DNA of 64,000 nucleotides from Lytechinus pictus (taxonomy: Eukaryota > Echinodermata > Echinoidea > Temnopleuroida > Toxopneustidae), in the NCBI RefSeq assembly GCF_037042905.1, contig NC_087246.1:36140001-36204000 (forward strand), given 5' to 3'. Of this stretch, positions 22,501-33,800 are shown one piece after another. The translations under genes were made by a program, and so were the position numbers. Under the pieces are notes generated by a model. It did not search any database. It saw only the letters and a list, made by a program, of their open reading frames with translations, and was not told where the DNA came from. Numbering within the stretch: position 1 is the stretch's first letter; every line of letters begins with the position of its first letter.

Positions 22501-25500
22501 AGTTTACCAAGAATAGGATGTATCAATTCCCATGCATGTCAGTCAGTCAGAAGGGCATTAACTTTTGAGACCAGTGACCAATGTACATGTGTATTTCATA
22601 AAACATGCGCTTGAGCCATTGCCATTATGCTAGCCACAAAAGAAATGAAATTTGCTGCATACATGCATCCTATCACCTTTCTGCCAGCTAGGTGACAACT
22701 AATACCTCAGTCACATTTGCTCTACGGTGGCCGTACAGCGAGTCAAAAACAGCCGTTTTAACATTTGTTTGTACCAGCTAACTATAGGTGGTTTGGATAA
22801 AAATTAATGAAAATGCTGTTTTCGACTCGCCGTAGAGCAAATGTGGCTGAGGTATTAGCTTTCAACAGTTTGAGATGTTCATATTTCTACAGTGTTGCTC
22901 CAGATATCCTGAATAAATGAGATTTCATTAATTACCTCTTTATCAATTTTTGTAGATCTACTTCATATTACTCACTTATAAAAAAAAGAAGTAAAATCAT
23001 TTGAAATATAAGTCATGACTACACACTAAGTATAAATCATGGCTTGAGATACTATAAAGTAAAGTGATTGTGTAGCCACTGGTACTGTACATGTAGGTAA
23101 GGTAACCCAGATTTAAATTCAACCTCAGTCTTTCTTTCCTTTTGAAGAGATCACAGTCTAAAAGACCATAATTAGAGCTTAAATTGACAAACTAACCAAA
23201 ACATAATAACCAGAAACACCTTAAAACAGTTAAAGAGTTGTTAATGTTACTTCATTCAGTATATTGGGTCTTCCCTAAGATTATTCTGAATAAAGAATAT
23301 CAGTATTACTATTATCACCACTTACCTTCTTTTACAATTAATTTTCAAATACTCTGTTAAAATGTATTTCTCTCAGTGTTTTGCAATTGACAATAAGCAG
23401 CTAATTGCACTGGATAAGGTAGAGTTCATGTGTGCAATGAAATATTTAATGAATTTATTGAATGGCAATGAATTTGTCATGATCCAGGGTACAGATAGCA
23501 ATTTAGTAGTAAAGCAATGGCTGAACAATGGAAATTCTGCCATGGCTAATGACAATTACTCAACATCCAATCAAAAATATTTATTCTGTGGAATGGTTTA
23601 GAGCTAAAATACTTAATACAATGGCCCTAGAGGTAATTTGCATGAATTTTCAAACTGACTAGACAAAGGGGATGGGAATCTTCATACCGGGTGAGACAAT
23701 ATTGAGCATGCTCCTTCCTAATTCTCCTAATGTCTGATCATGTTCAATCAATTTCATCCCAAGTATACTGTCCTCCTTCCCTAACTCTTTGCCTGCCACG
23801 GACAGGAACACTCATGCGCCACATTAATCTCAAGGTGCAACCTAAAGAGGAGTTTTGCATTGACTATGCTAATTCAGCCTACAATAGCTTTTGATCGGTT
23901 TATTGTAAGGAAAAGCTTTTTGTGTACACTGTACAATGCCATGCCCACATCACTATTGTGTGAACAATAGGCTTAATGCACTCAGTGTCTATTGTGAATA
24001 GAATGTGCCTAGTGTCGAACTTGGCAGACTGCTGTATGTGACTCTAGTCGAACAAAGCGGGCAAAGAGTCAAGATGCATGCTCAAAACTCCCTTGTAGCC
24101 ATTTCAAAGCACCTACCCCAAAAGAAGGATCCTCCATTCTCAGTTGCCGCCATTCCTCCTCCATGACCCTTGCAACCATCAGACTGGGACTTCCCGGGCT
24201 GCTGCTGATCCTGGAGCATGGGCTCAAGGTAGACGGTGAAGAACATGGTGAGGTTCCTCGGAACCTTTGCAGGAGGGTCTCCCGGCTCCCACGTAGCCTG
24301 TCAAAGCACCTCTAGAGAAACAAAAGAAGGGAGCTGGTAATCCCTTAAATCAAACTTTTTCTACAAATGCTTGAGAGAAATTCCATAAAATGATCAACCT
24401 TTTTGTACATCCGACCCCCATTTTTCTCAAGTCTTACTTCGCTTTATAAACTGATCAAGTCATGGTCCTGTGAGAACCTTACAGACTGTCAAAAGAACAA
24501 GAAATCAGAGACAAAATTTCATGAAGGTCTCACATATAAGGGGACGTTGAGGTTAAAATGGTTTTCTAACAGATTTCATAGGTTCGACTGTTCTGAGGAA
24601 CATTTCCCTGTTCATCTTAAAGGGGTACTCCTGGTTGAAAATACTATCTTAATGAAAAGAGTAAAATTCACCAAGCTCAACACCAAAAATTTCATCAAAA
24701 TCTGATAACAAAGTTATTGAATTTTGAAGTTAAGCATTATTTTGTGAAAACAGTTATATGCACACAGTCATGATTAGTTCATGATGTCATATCCCAACTT
24801 TCCTTTTTCTTATATTACATGAAATCATAATCATTTCATAATTTCATACAAGGGTGCATGATTAGGTCTGGCTTGTAACAAAATAAGGTGTAGCAATGAT
24901 TATCCTACCCATTAAAAATCAGGAGTCAATACAATTTTTTTTTTTCATTCTTGGTGGACAAAATTTGAATGAATATAATTTCACATAATAAAATATAAAA
25001 GAATAAAGAGTGGTTATGACATCATACATGTAGCTTGCTCAATGCTCACTGAATATTCATGAAGACCTATGTACATTGCTGTTTCACCAAAATAATGCAA
25101 AGTGTAGGATGTTATAACTGTGTTATTCCTTGTCTGATATTGATGATATCTTCAGTGTTGTGTTTGTCTGAATTTGTTATCTATTCAAATAAAGTTATTT
25201 CAGTCTGGACTCTGGAGTACCCCTTTGAACTCTCCAGGAGTCTCCCGGCCCCCACTTAGCCTGTTAAAGAATCCCTGTCAATAGGAAAATATTTGGACCT
25301 TTCCAAATTCCAAATACATTGACAATTTGTCAAAATATTAAATTGTCATATATTTGATCATTTTTTAAAACAAAGCTTAAAGGGGAATCCAGCCTTGGCC
25401 ATAAAATGTTGTGTTGGTAAGCAGAAAAATAAATTAAACAGAATGGTGAAAGTTTGAAAGAAATCATACAAGCAATAAGAAAGTTATAGCTGCTTTAAAA

Positions 25501-28500
25501 TTGAGATCACTAATACTATGTAGATTTCAAATTGGCAACTGGGTAAGTAAATTATGACAAGGGGCAAGGACAAATTTCCTATAGGCCATGTACTTTATTA
25601 TCAGGGATTTGTGGTTTTCTCCTAAGTACCCATTCCCCTGGGGCAGTAATCTAAATATAACCCAGGTAGTATATTGTTTTATGTCCTCATGAAAGAAAAA
25701 TATAATTTGAAATAAAACTTTTGGGAAAAATGAAATTTTAGCCATAATATGTATTGGAGTACATGGAAGAGTAGTCCTTGCCTTACATCACTATGTCATC
25801 CCTTATGCCAACAATTTGAAGTCTCCATGGGTATAGTGATTACCAATATATACAACATTTAAAAATTTATAACTTTCTTGTCGTCTGTCCAATATTGTTC
25901 AAACTTTCACCTATCAACTTGTCTGATATTTCTTTTCCTTATAAAAACAAGTTTTTATTTGGGTTGGATCCCCCTTTAATTATTAACCCCACTATTGACA
26001 AGAGAAACATCAGTGGGCCATGAGCCTCTTTGACTTTGGGCAGTATGTATGAACTTTAAATCCACACCACCCTGGGTTAATCCATGTCAAGTCATCATGG
26101 CTGGCACCCAACCCCATTTGATTTTCTTGAATTTGCAATCAAAGATTTTGAAAACTCCTAACATATTTTGCCTCAAGCCAGGCTTTGCTACGATACAGAT
26201 TCATTGCAGAGTTCATGAACTGAAAATGGTAACACGAACGTGATTGGCTAGTGCATTCATATACTCAAGCTGCAAAAACATGACCACGAACGATCACAGA
26301 ACTGTCCTTGCCTGTGTGTTAGTCATCAAATTTGGGTATTTTCCAGCATATATTTCGCAACTCAGGTGGTAAGCTACATTAATTATAGTTTTTGTTAATT
26401 CTTGTGGCGCATAAGGGCAAGGAAAAAAGAAGGAAAGAGTTCCATTTGGGCATTATCCTGGTTTAAGTCACCAGTCCATTCATTTTGTCAGCACTGGTGA
26501 CTTCTTTCCAATCCCATTGACTTTGTACACAACATGTGCACACACACACACACAAGAAGAGAGGTGACAAATTTCATGATAAGGCCTCCATTTGCGACAG
26601 CCACCCAACAATCCTGACACAAACGGTTTGACAAACTATAAAACCCCCCAAAAAAACCTAAGGCCCTAGACTGTAGTGTGATGGTGGGCCCCAAGTCTGC
26701 GCACCTAACAGTTTGAGTTAAGATTTATCATGAATTTTTTCTTATTTCACAAAATCTTTTGGTTAATAGTATTCCTTACATTATTAAGAGTAAGTGTACC
26801 AAATTTCTCATTAAAAAATGAAAGAAAATATAAGATTTTCTTGAAAAAACCTTTGGGCAGTCATTTTCAGATTGAAAAAAAAATGGTACCCCATGTCTGC
26901 GCACTCATTCACTTTGCACACGATTCAGGGATTTTGATGACAAAGGCTGCATTTTGAGGCCGTCACATGAAATTCCCTGAATTCATTATTTTTCCACCAT
27001 TTTGAGTCAGATTTTTTTATGAATACCTGTCTATGTATTGCATGTGTAAAGTTCGTGCTCGTTGCGTATCCTCTTTTACTAGAATCGCGCAGATACGCGG
27101 GTGCGCAGACTTGGGAGACCGCGCAGACATGGGGGAACTTACCATATACTATAAGGCACTCTAGGCGACACCCCAATACTTACCCGTGCTAATAAACTGG
27201 GACTCCACTCACGCGCGTTTGGGCCTCCCTAGCTTAGAACTAAGCACTAATATCACCTTAAAAACTAAATCTACAAGGTATGTATAATCTATTTACAACT
27301 TTAATAATGTTTAATCGGTACTCACCGGTTCTTTTGTTGCATTTTCAGACCATTTCTCACAATTCTTCGTAAATATTTGCGGCAAATTTTGTCGCCATAG
27401 ACAGCTTAGCATCCATCTTTATTGATAAATGGAGCGCCCTTTACGATAGTTGTTAATGCCGCGGAGAAATCGTTAGGCATTTTGGCCTGTGTTCAAGGCG
27501 TTCTTTCTGTTTTATTTTTTATATTGAAGATTGTGCATTTGTTGAATAGCGCCGTCTACGTCAGGTATGAGATCGAGTGTATAAATACACTCTTCCAAAA
27601 TAATTATGATTCCGACCTGGCGCTGTTTAACTTCAATCTCTTTCACCTAAATTAGCGATGAATGCTAGCATTATAAAATATATATTATTAACGTCTGACG
27701 AAAAGAATAACCAACCGATCAGCTGACGAGAACGCGAATCACGTGATCTTCATATCAGCTTCGATCGCGAGTCAGAAGAGAAGAGCAGCTGCCCAGAAAA
27801 TCAGGAAAAAGCCGTGAAAATGTAAGTTCCCCTTCATTTCTTTCATTTTTTGTTGTTGCTAACGATGCATTTACACTATAAAATTATAATTTAAATAAGA
27901 GAAAGGAATATAGCTTGTACTTGTGATATAATGTATAAATATCCTGTTCTCAGAGATTTCTAACCAAAAATACTACTGATGTCGCCTATGAGGTCCATGC
28001 ATGTAATGTTGGACCTCATTGGTACTAGGAGTGCTATCCTATAAGGCTAAGTTTCCTAACCTTGCCAGCGGCATTCATCAGGGAATTGGGAACAATTAAC
28101 CATTCACTTCGTACAGCAGCGCTTTGCCTTATTCACATGCATGATCATGATGATTCCTTATTTCCACCTCCATTCAATTCGTACACAACTTCACAAGTTC
28201 GCTTTCGCGCGCACAAATCGACAAGTGGTTTCCGAAACCACAATTTGGCCACCCTATTAAGTAAATTCCCTAACGTTAATGTGGCAGTCGCAAAGGCAAA
28301 GCCAAAACCAGTATACCCAGTTGTTGTGTGATCCGGACAGGTTGTGTATCCGGACGATCAGCTTTAGAATAGAAAGTCATTTGGACAAATTTACAAGCGA
28401 AGTTTCATAAATGTTTAGTAAAAAATGTTAGGAAATATTATAGAGAACAAAATAGAAGATGATTACAACTATTGAATTCATATTTTTAGTGTAATCCAAA

Positions 28501-28770
28501 GACAAAAAAGAAGGCTTCAAAAATATAAAGTGTCCGGACACCCGACCCCCCATCCTACAGTAGAGACACCGCGAAGCGGGCCGGAGCTCCCTGGCCCTGG
28601 GTTAATTGGCCGTGTGACGTGTGCCTCGGCTCTAGGCTCTACTGAAAAAGTATGGAACTCTTCCTAAAAAAAATTGTTACCTTTCTGTAAGCATCTTTCC
28701 ATGATGGAGTTGTCTTCTTGTACATATCTCGACGACGCCTTGAACTTGGTGTACAGGAAAGATCTGCCAT
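19409..28770 (-). CDS. RPAIN: RPA-interacting protein (RPAIN), six exons
   Basis: The exons on the minus strand are 28770-28681, 24311-24117, 22343-22286, 21881-21770, 20782-20719 and 19624-19487, with read-through to TGA at 19409-19411 if the last is terminal. Spliced, they give MADLSCTPSSRRRRDMYKK, RCFDRLRGSRETLLQRFR, VMEEEWRQLR, a Glu-rich helix (LIEEELDLREELQEELIKE), then ITEYEASLRLEEEQLQATVD and a zinc ribbon made of CPLC, CSCGLRID and HSALCPVTPVFA. This order and the length (219 codons to the exon 6 donor) match vertebrate RPAIN, a protein that carries replication protein A into the nucleus (family knowledge). All splice phases agree. Vertebrate RPAIN ends a few residues after the equivalent of NLVMSC. 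Here either a small final exon is missed or translation runs on 25 codons past the GTGAGC donor. An upstream in-frame ATG at 28842 exists, but the N terminus aligns from 28770. Confidence 0.93.
19487..19624 (-). CDS. RPAIN: RPAIN exon 6
   Basis: The acceptor TTTTGATAG precedes CAAGAC. The 46 codons QDSLNLENVGQ...HSALCPVTPVFALMDLEG... supply the last zinc-ribbon cysteine. A GTGAGC donor follows GAG at 19487; without splicing the frame stays open to a TGA at 19409-19411. Confidence 0.88.
19685..20277. mobile_element. TTAA-flanked foldback MITE, copy 1
   Basis: TTAAAGGACAAGTCCA at the left is matched in inverse by GTGGACTTGACCTTTAA at the right. The two halves are long imperfect inverted copies, and both contain the core CTGAAAATTTCATC or its inverse. 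It lies in RPAIN intron 5 and is related to the element at 42430-43007. Confidence 0.88.
20719..20782 (-). CDS. RPAIN: RPAIN exon 5 (zinc-ribbon CxC)
   Basis: The acceptor TTCCTTACAG precedes the exon, which encodes NWLLINQGIIFCSCGLRIDT and then A before the donor GTAAGT. The CxC pair and GLRI are diagnostic for RPAIN. Confidence 0.93.
20879..21125 (+). repeat. tRNA-derived SINE with conserved central domain
   Basis: The head is tRNA-like: GGCTCAGTTGGTAGAGC (A box) and GGGTTCAACCC (B box). The anticodon-arm loop is too large for a normal tRNA, so I do not call a functional gene. The body that follows, GACCAAAAGACGTTAAAAGA and GTTGCTGCTACCCTG, is the kind of conserved core seen in metazoan SINE superfamilies. 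Confidence 0.8.
21196..21482 (+). pseudogene. possible relic of a rhodopsin-type GPCR
   Basis: Three short hydrophobic pieces appear in GPCR order: YTVIVCLMSGVGLVGNVLSF (like TM1 with its GN motif), ISLFFFNLAVLDVL (like TM2 with NLAxxD, about 33 codons later and in a different frame), then IIVLIFVSYVLDPTLMY (like TM7 with a DPxxxY end). Stops and frameshifts separate them and TM3-TM6 are absent. The call is tentative; chance hydrophobic matches are possible. Confidence 0.3.
21770..21881 (-). CDS. RPAIN: RPAIN exon 4
   Basis: The acceptor TTCTTTCAG precedes AGATGAGC. The exon encodes MSMITEYEASLRLEEEQLQ and TEGSVVCPLCQ, the helix before the zinc ribbon plus its first CxxC. The donor is AAAG|GTTTGT. 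Confidence 0.93.
22030..22186 (-). repeat. tRNA-derived SINE
   Basis: On the minus strand the tRNA-like head is 22186-22113. Its 7-bp acceptor arm (GGTGCTG with CAGCACC) is perfect, with an A-box-like TGGTCTAAAGC and the B box GGTTCGATCCC. The tail CCTTGAGCAAGGC and an AAATAAATGGAAATGCTATA end follow. The same tail closes the element at 29161-29325. Confidence 0.82.
22286..22343 (-). CDS. RPAIN: RPAIN exon 3
   Basis: The 58 nt encode LIEEELDLREELQEELIKE and leave phase 1. The acceptor is TTGTGTAG and the donor GAAG|GTAAGA. The Glu/Leu helix corresponds to the mid-region helix of vertebrate RPAIN. Confidence 0.9.
22700..22857. mobile_element. 158-bp MITE
   Basis: TAATACCTCAGTCACATTTG at the left is matched in inverse by CAAATGTGGCTGAGGTATTA at the right. 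The inverted repeat runs on through CTCTACGG and lies in RPAIN intron 2. Confidence 0.88.
22858..24116. other. RPAIN intron 2, nothing further recognised
   Basis: This stretch contains only a 79-codon plus-strand ORF (23362-23601) without recognisable motifs. Confidence 0.5.
24117..24311 (-). CDS. RPAIN: RPAIN exon 2
   Basis: The acceptor GTTTCTCTAG precedes AGGTGCTTTGACAGG. The 65 codons begin RCFDRLRGSRETLLQRFR and pass through a Ser/Pro-rich linker to VARVMEEEWRQLRMEDPSFG. The donor is GGG|GTAGGT. RSRDRLL..YR and VMEEEW are family landmarks. Confidence 0.92.
24617..25226. mobile_element. TTAA-type foldback MITE, GGGGTACTCC subfamily
   Basis: TTAAAGGGGTACTCC at the left is matched by GGAGTACCCCTTTGA at the right (the right TTAA is mutated). 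The interior contains AAATTTCATCAAAATCTGAT, shared with the other TTAA MITEs. Confidence 0.8.
25377..25979. mobile_element. TTAA-type foldback MITE, GGGGAATCC subfamily
   Basis: TTAAAGGGGAATCCAGCC at the left is matched by GGTTGGATCCCCCTTTAA at the right, about 600 bp. It lies in RPAIN intron 1, 150 bp from the previous MITE. Confidence 0.82.
26686..27137. repeat. inverted GTCTGCGCAC repeats, possible DNA transposon
   Basis: CCAAGTCTGCGCAC (26691) and CCATGTCTGCGCAC (26890) are faced by GTGCGCAGACTTGG (27101) and GCGCAGACATGG (27121). Two nested pairs of inverted motifs suggest a degenerate inverted-repeat element. Confidence 0.4.
27325..27416 (-). other. candidate first exon on the minus strand
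   Basis: ATG at 27416 opens MDAKLSMATKFAANIYEE and reaches a GTGAGA donor at 27360. A stronger donor, AACCG|GTGAGTACC, follows at 27325. No family is recognised. It may be an alternative 5' exon within RPAIN intron 1 or a small separate gene. Confidence 0.25.
27730..27822 (+). promoter_or_regulatory. candidate divergent promoter and plus-strand first exon
   Basis: The E-box palindrome TCACGTGA and a GATCG-rich stretch precede a purine-rich segment that ends GTGAAAAT|GTAAGT, a consensus donor. With the minus-strand donor at 27325 this looks like a bidirectional start region. No downstream exon was assigned. Confidence 0.25.
28557..28642. repeat. short inverted-repeat element
   Basis: CAGTAGAG at the left and CTCTACTG at the right bound 86 GC-rich bases, 40 bp from the RPAIN exon 1 donor. 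Confidence 0.35.
28681..28770 (-). CDS. RPAIN: RPAIN exon 1 with start codon
   Basis: ATG at 28770 begins MADLSCTPSSRRRRDMYKKT and ends SWKDAYRK at the donor AAAG|GTAACA. The basic SxRRxxxYK and the following PxWK are the vertebrate RPAIN N-terminal signature. The in-frame upstream ATG (28842) would add 24 residues with no family match. Confidence 0.9.
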
Positions 28771-28842
28771 TATAATTTTGTTTGACTTATTTTTTAGTTC
28801 TTCGAGTTTCACTTCGATCTGTTGACTTGTTGTGTCACTCAA

Positions 28843-28960
28843 ATTGTAGCTGACGAAGTTCGAGTTTGAGCGACTTCGTGAAATACGCGTTCACCGGTGA
28901 CTGAGTGATGTGGTACCTCCGACGGCTCCGTCCTGCATCGCACTGTATACGGAAATAAGC
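28843..28960 (-). promoter_or_regulatory. probable RPAIN promoter/5' UTR
   Basis: This is a relatively GC- and CpG-rich patch directly upstream of the start codon, with an inverted GAAGT...ACTTC motif. No TATA box is evident. The assignment rests on position and composition. Confidence 0.35.
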
Positions 28961-29160
28961 TGACAAATGTAAAGCACAAACATAAATGAAATCAAAACTT
29001 CATCAGTTCAAACACTAACAAATCACTCTACCAATAAGATTTCACCGGAAAGGATCCCACTTGACAAAAACATCGCAGATTTTGAACAAGACGACATAAG
29101 TGCTTTCCTCTTCCGAACAAGAGATGGCGCTCTTCATGAATGTCCAAAGTCGATCGACGA

Positions 29161-29325
29161 TCGATGCTAGTGGCCAAGAGGTCTAAGCTTTAGGCGCCTG
29201 ATAAGCCATTTGAAAGTCAGGGGTTCGAACCCGGTCACGGCACCTATGCATGACAAGTATTTAATCGACAGTGCTCTTTAATTCTGCATTCAAATAAATG
29301 GAAATGCTATATGTATTCTTGGTAA
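29161..29325 (+). repeat. tRNA-derived SINE
   Basis: The A-box-like GGCCAAGAGGTCTAAG and the B box GGGGTTCGAACCC lead to GGTCACGGCACC, then a tail with CAAATAAATGGAAATGCTATA. The tail is shared with the SINE at 22030-22186, so the two are one family in opposite orientations. Confidence 0.75.
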
Positions 29326-29436
29326 CTGTAATAGGTGTGCACTTTGTACCACTTCGTATTTTGCTGGGGTATTTTGTTTCTAATCTACAATTTATTCATT
29401 CACTATAATATTGCAATAGGCTATAGCATTGGCCAA

Positions 29437-29830
29437 CAAGAAAGTAAATACAAATGGCATTTTAAGATTACAAAAGAGATTCGTGCGGCTTTGTACTGGG
29501 TCTGGATATTTTGACCAAAAAAATACTGATCCTTTATTTTGGAGACTGAAAACACTGAAAGTTACTGATATTCATAAAATGCAATTTGCAGTTTTATGTA
29601 TCACCTAAATAAAAATTGGTTACCTTTATCATTTCATGACGATTTTACTTTGAATAGAGACATCCATAGCTATCCTACTAGATATTTATTTGCTTTTCAT
29701 TTATTCACTCCCAGGAGCACATTAGCACATAAATAAATAAAATATGTAGGACCTAACATTTGGAATTCTTTACCTTTAAATATATGAATTTGGAACAATA
29801 TTTTGTCATTCACGAATATGAAGGATTAAT
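29437..29830 (+). pseudogene. decayed LINE ORF2 3' end
   Basis: The plus strand reads LRLQKRFVRLCTGSGYFDQ, LFWRLKTLKVTDIHKMQF and DLTFGILYL with several stops. It follows the same order as the C terminus of the intact ORF2 at 30897-34001 (LQKKVIRIICNAP, LKIKDLYSFQLGQF, PKFWNSL). It is an old relative in opposite orientation. Confidence 0.75.
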
Positions 29831-29952
29831 GATTTTGGTTCACAACACAAAAAACAGAAAATAACGAAGAGTTACCTCGAAATCGTTATCTTTTACCAAC
29901 ACAGATGAACTTTCATAATCGTAATGAAGGATTAATATTTATCCAAATACTG

Positions 29953-30354
29953 TTAAAGGGATAGTCTGGGCTGAAAATATTTATATTTAAACAAATATAG
30001 TAAAATTCACTGAGCAAAATGCTGAAAATTTCATCAAAATCGGATAACAAATAACGAAATTAGTTAATCAATATTTTGTGAAAACATGCAGTTATATGCA
30101 CATTGTCATTAATAATAATTAGGTGGGCTGATGATGTCATATCTCCACTTTCCTTTTTCTATGTTATTATATGAAATCATAATTGTTTCATTCTTTCATA
30201 GATGTGTAAATGATGTGTCTCCATTGTGATGAAATAAGTTGCGGCAATAAATAACTAATGCATTTAATCAGTTGTCAATCCAATTGTTTAGTTCTTGGTA
30301 GAAAGTTTGAATAAAGCATTTGCTTTGTGAATTTTACTCTATTTATTGAGATAT
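29953..30354. mobile_element. TTAA MITE, left part (interrupted by LINE)
   Basis: TTAAAGGGATAGTCTGGGCT opens the element. The core CTGAAAATTTCATCAAAATC follows, and the sequence breaks at GAGATATT where the LINE 3' end begins. The missing terminal piece is found at 38642-38680. Confidence 0.85.
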
Positions 30355-30896
30355 TTTCATTTTCATTTCATTTATTTCATTTTCAACAAAATATAAATCA
30401 AATACAATCATAACAAGTCGACATCATAAAGAAATATAACAAGGTCATAAAATCAACTTGAAAAGGACATGTTATAAGAAAGTTACATACAAAATAATCT
30501 TGCGTAAAGGATTTGTGATTTATAATTTGTGAAAATGGAGAATCCCACTAAAAAGCAAAAGCTTGTATATTGTGGGCTCCTCAAAATATGACAAGCGAGA
30601 AATAAATTTTATATATACAAATCAAAGTATAAACCATGATCGCCAACAGGAGACATCATTAAAAAAAAATATTAAATAACCAAAATATACGAAAATTACG
30701 CAAAAAACTCAGGAATGAGAAACTAAAGAAAGAAAGCGGATGAATGAGAGAGAGGAAAAAGGGGGGGGGGGTGAGGAAGGAATGTGAGAACTGCATATGA
30801 ACTACAGAGAGAGGAGTGTAGACAAACAGAAGCAAAGTAGCGCATGAATGAAAAGGAACGGTGAATAAAGATAAAAATCTGTGATGATGTATTTTT

Positions 30897-33800
30897 TTAG
30901 ACGTGATTATAGGAGTTCAGTAAGAAAGATTTTAACTTTCTTTTAAAAGTGTACAGAGAGGGGGAACTTTTTAAGTCGTTATGAAGGGAATTCCAAAATT
31001 TTGGGCCTTCATAAATGAAAGTATTTTTGGCTTTGAACGTCCTGAAAAGCGGTAAATGGAATTCGTCTGATTGCCTAGTTGGGTATTTATGAATGCTCTC
31101 ATTTTTCTGAAACATGTCATGAAAAACAATAGGTAAATTATTGCTATTATATTGATACATAAACTGACCTAATTGGAATGAATATAAATCCTTAATTTTT
31201 AAAATCTTGTTTTCGAAAAATAAAGAATTAGTATGAGAGCGTATTGGAGCATTACAAATGATCCGGATAACCTTCTTTTGCAGTATAAAAATCTTTTCTA
31301 TCAATGTTTGATGGGTATTACCCCAAATCAAGAGACCGTAATTCAGGTATGGCAAAATCAATGACGAATAAAGCATAAATAATGAGGATTGCGGTAAAAG
31401 AAATTTCATTCTATTGATAACACCAATATTTCTTGATATAGTTTTACATACATTGTTAATATGCATTTTCCATGTAAGATGGTTATCAACTATGACCCCC
31501 AAAAATTTAGTATGGGAGACCTGTTTTAACGGTGCGTTGTTTAGAATTATGTCTGAAGGTAATGAATCTAAAGAGTTGCTAAATAGCATGTAATTTGTCT
31601 TTTGTAAATTAAGTGAAAGTTTGTTCGCATGTATCCATTGCGATATATTTAATAACTCAGTATTAACTGTATCAACTAAAATATTTGGATCTTTATGTGA
31701 ATAGAAAATATTGGTATCATCAGCAAATAATATAAATGATAAGGAGTTTGATGATCTATAGAAGTCATTTATGAACAAAACAAAAAGAAGAGGGCCAAGT
31801 AAACTTCCTTGCGGTACACCGCATCTGGTGTTTCGTAGTTCAGATTCGTATTCATTTAAAGATACATATTGTTTCCTATTCAGTAAATAACTCCTGAACC
31901 ACTCCAAGGCCTTCCCACGCACACCATAGTGCGACAGTTTATAAAGTAAAATGTCATGGTTGATGGTGTCGAAGGCCTTGGAGAAGTCCAGGAATATACC
32001 TATAGTGTGGGACGATAAATCAATTGAGTGAGAGACTTTCTCAACAAAAGACAATAAAGCGTGTACGGTACTGTGCTTCTCACGGAAGCCAAATTGAAAG
32101 TGAGAAAATATGTCAAACTTCTTAAAAAACGAAATTACACGAGTATATACAATCTTTTCCAATAACTTAGAAAACGAAGATAATAAAGAGATAGGTCTAT
32201 AGTTTCCAACATCAAGCTTATCACCTTTTTTAAAAAGTGGAATGACCTTCGCAGTTTTCATTGCATTGGGAAATTGACCGCACGATAGTGAAAGATTAAA
32301 AATATGGACCAAAGGGTCGACGATAAACGGTATTATGGATTTAAATATAACATTGTTGATTTCATCATACCCTGAACTGTTTTTATTCTTCAAATCCGAA
32401 ACGATTTTTATTATTTCTTGTTTATTTGTTGGTAAAAAGAAAACGGAATTGGGATTTTGATTACCTAGAAAATCTTTAAAATCTATATTTGTTGGTGGAA
32501 TAGTTTTAGCAAGATTATTTCCAATTGAAGAAAAATAATCATTAAAAATGTTTGCAATTTCTTTGGGGTCTTCTGTTATCTTATTTTCATGGTTTATTTT
32601 AGTAACATCACAATTATTATTTACTTGGTTCATTGCCTGCTTAATTATTTTCCAGGTATTTTGCGTATCATTTTTGAAGCTTTTTAAACGAGTAACAAAA
32701 TAATTTCTCTTTTCTAAACGAATAAGTCTTGTTAATGTGTTTTTATAATTTGTGTATTTTTGCTTAGACTGTTCAGTACCCTTAATTTTGAATTTGTAGT
32801 AGAGATTATTTTTTCTATTTATTGACCTGAGTAGAGACTTCGAAATCCAGGGAAGTTTAGGTGTTTTCTTATAATTTGACTTAATTTTTTGCTTAGGTAA
32901 GTTTATATCTAGTTGAGAGGTAATTATATCAGAAAACGAATTGAATGAACTATCAACATCATTGTTAGAATATACATTGGACCAATCAAAATTCTCAAGA
33001 CTTATCCCGAGACGAGCTAAATTTTCTGCAGTGACTTTACGCTTACTTCGACTGGTGCCATTGTTTAGTGTTTGAACAATTGGATAGTCTGCTAGAATGG
33101 GAAAATGATCGGAAATATCCGAGAGGACAATGTAAGAATTGGTATGTGAGGTGACATTAGAAAAAATGTTATCGATTAACGTGGCAGAAGTATTTGCAAC
33201 ACGAGTTGGTTTCGATATAAGTGGCAAGAATGAGGCGGATAGCATTAATTCTAGAAAATCCTGTGCAACAGTATTGTAATTATGTTTCATCAAGTCGATA
33301 TTGAAATCTCCCATTAAAAAAACGTCTTTGTTGTTAAAATGAGTGTTATGTAACAAGTCACTTAAATGTAGGAGGAATTCTTGAGCATTTGAATTTGGAC
33401 ATCTGTAAATAACACCGACGATTATATTACGGTTACCAGGGATAGCAATTTCAACAAAAAGAGATTCAAATGAATGGTTGCATAACGAAATCTCGTCCAG
33501 CACAGTGTAATTTAAAGTCTTAAAAAGATACAAGGCAACGCCGCCACCCACCCTATTTTGTCTATTTTTATGAATGAATTCGTAATTATCAATATGAAAT
33601 GGGAGGCACGAATCACTACTGAGCCAAGTTTCTGTCAAGCCAATTATTGATATAGGATTTTGCGACTGGTTATCTATGAGCGAAAGTAGATCGTCAAAAT
33701 GTCTATTTAAACTTCTAACGTTTGCATGAAAAAAAGAGATGCTATTATTTTTGAAATCTTTGAGAATATCAGAAAACTTATTGACAGAAACATAATTGGA

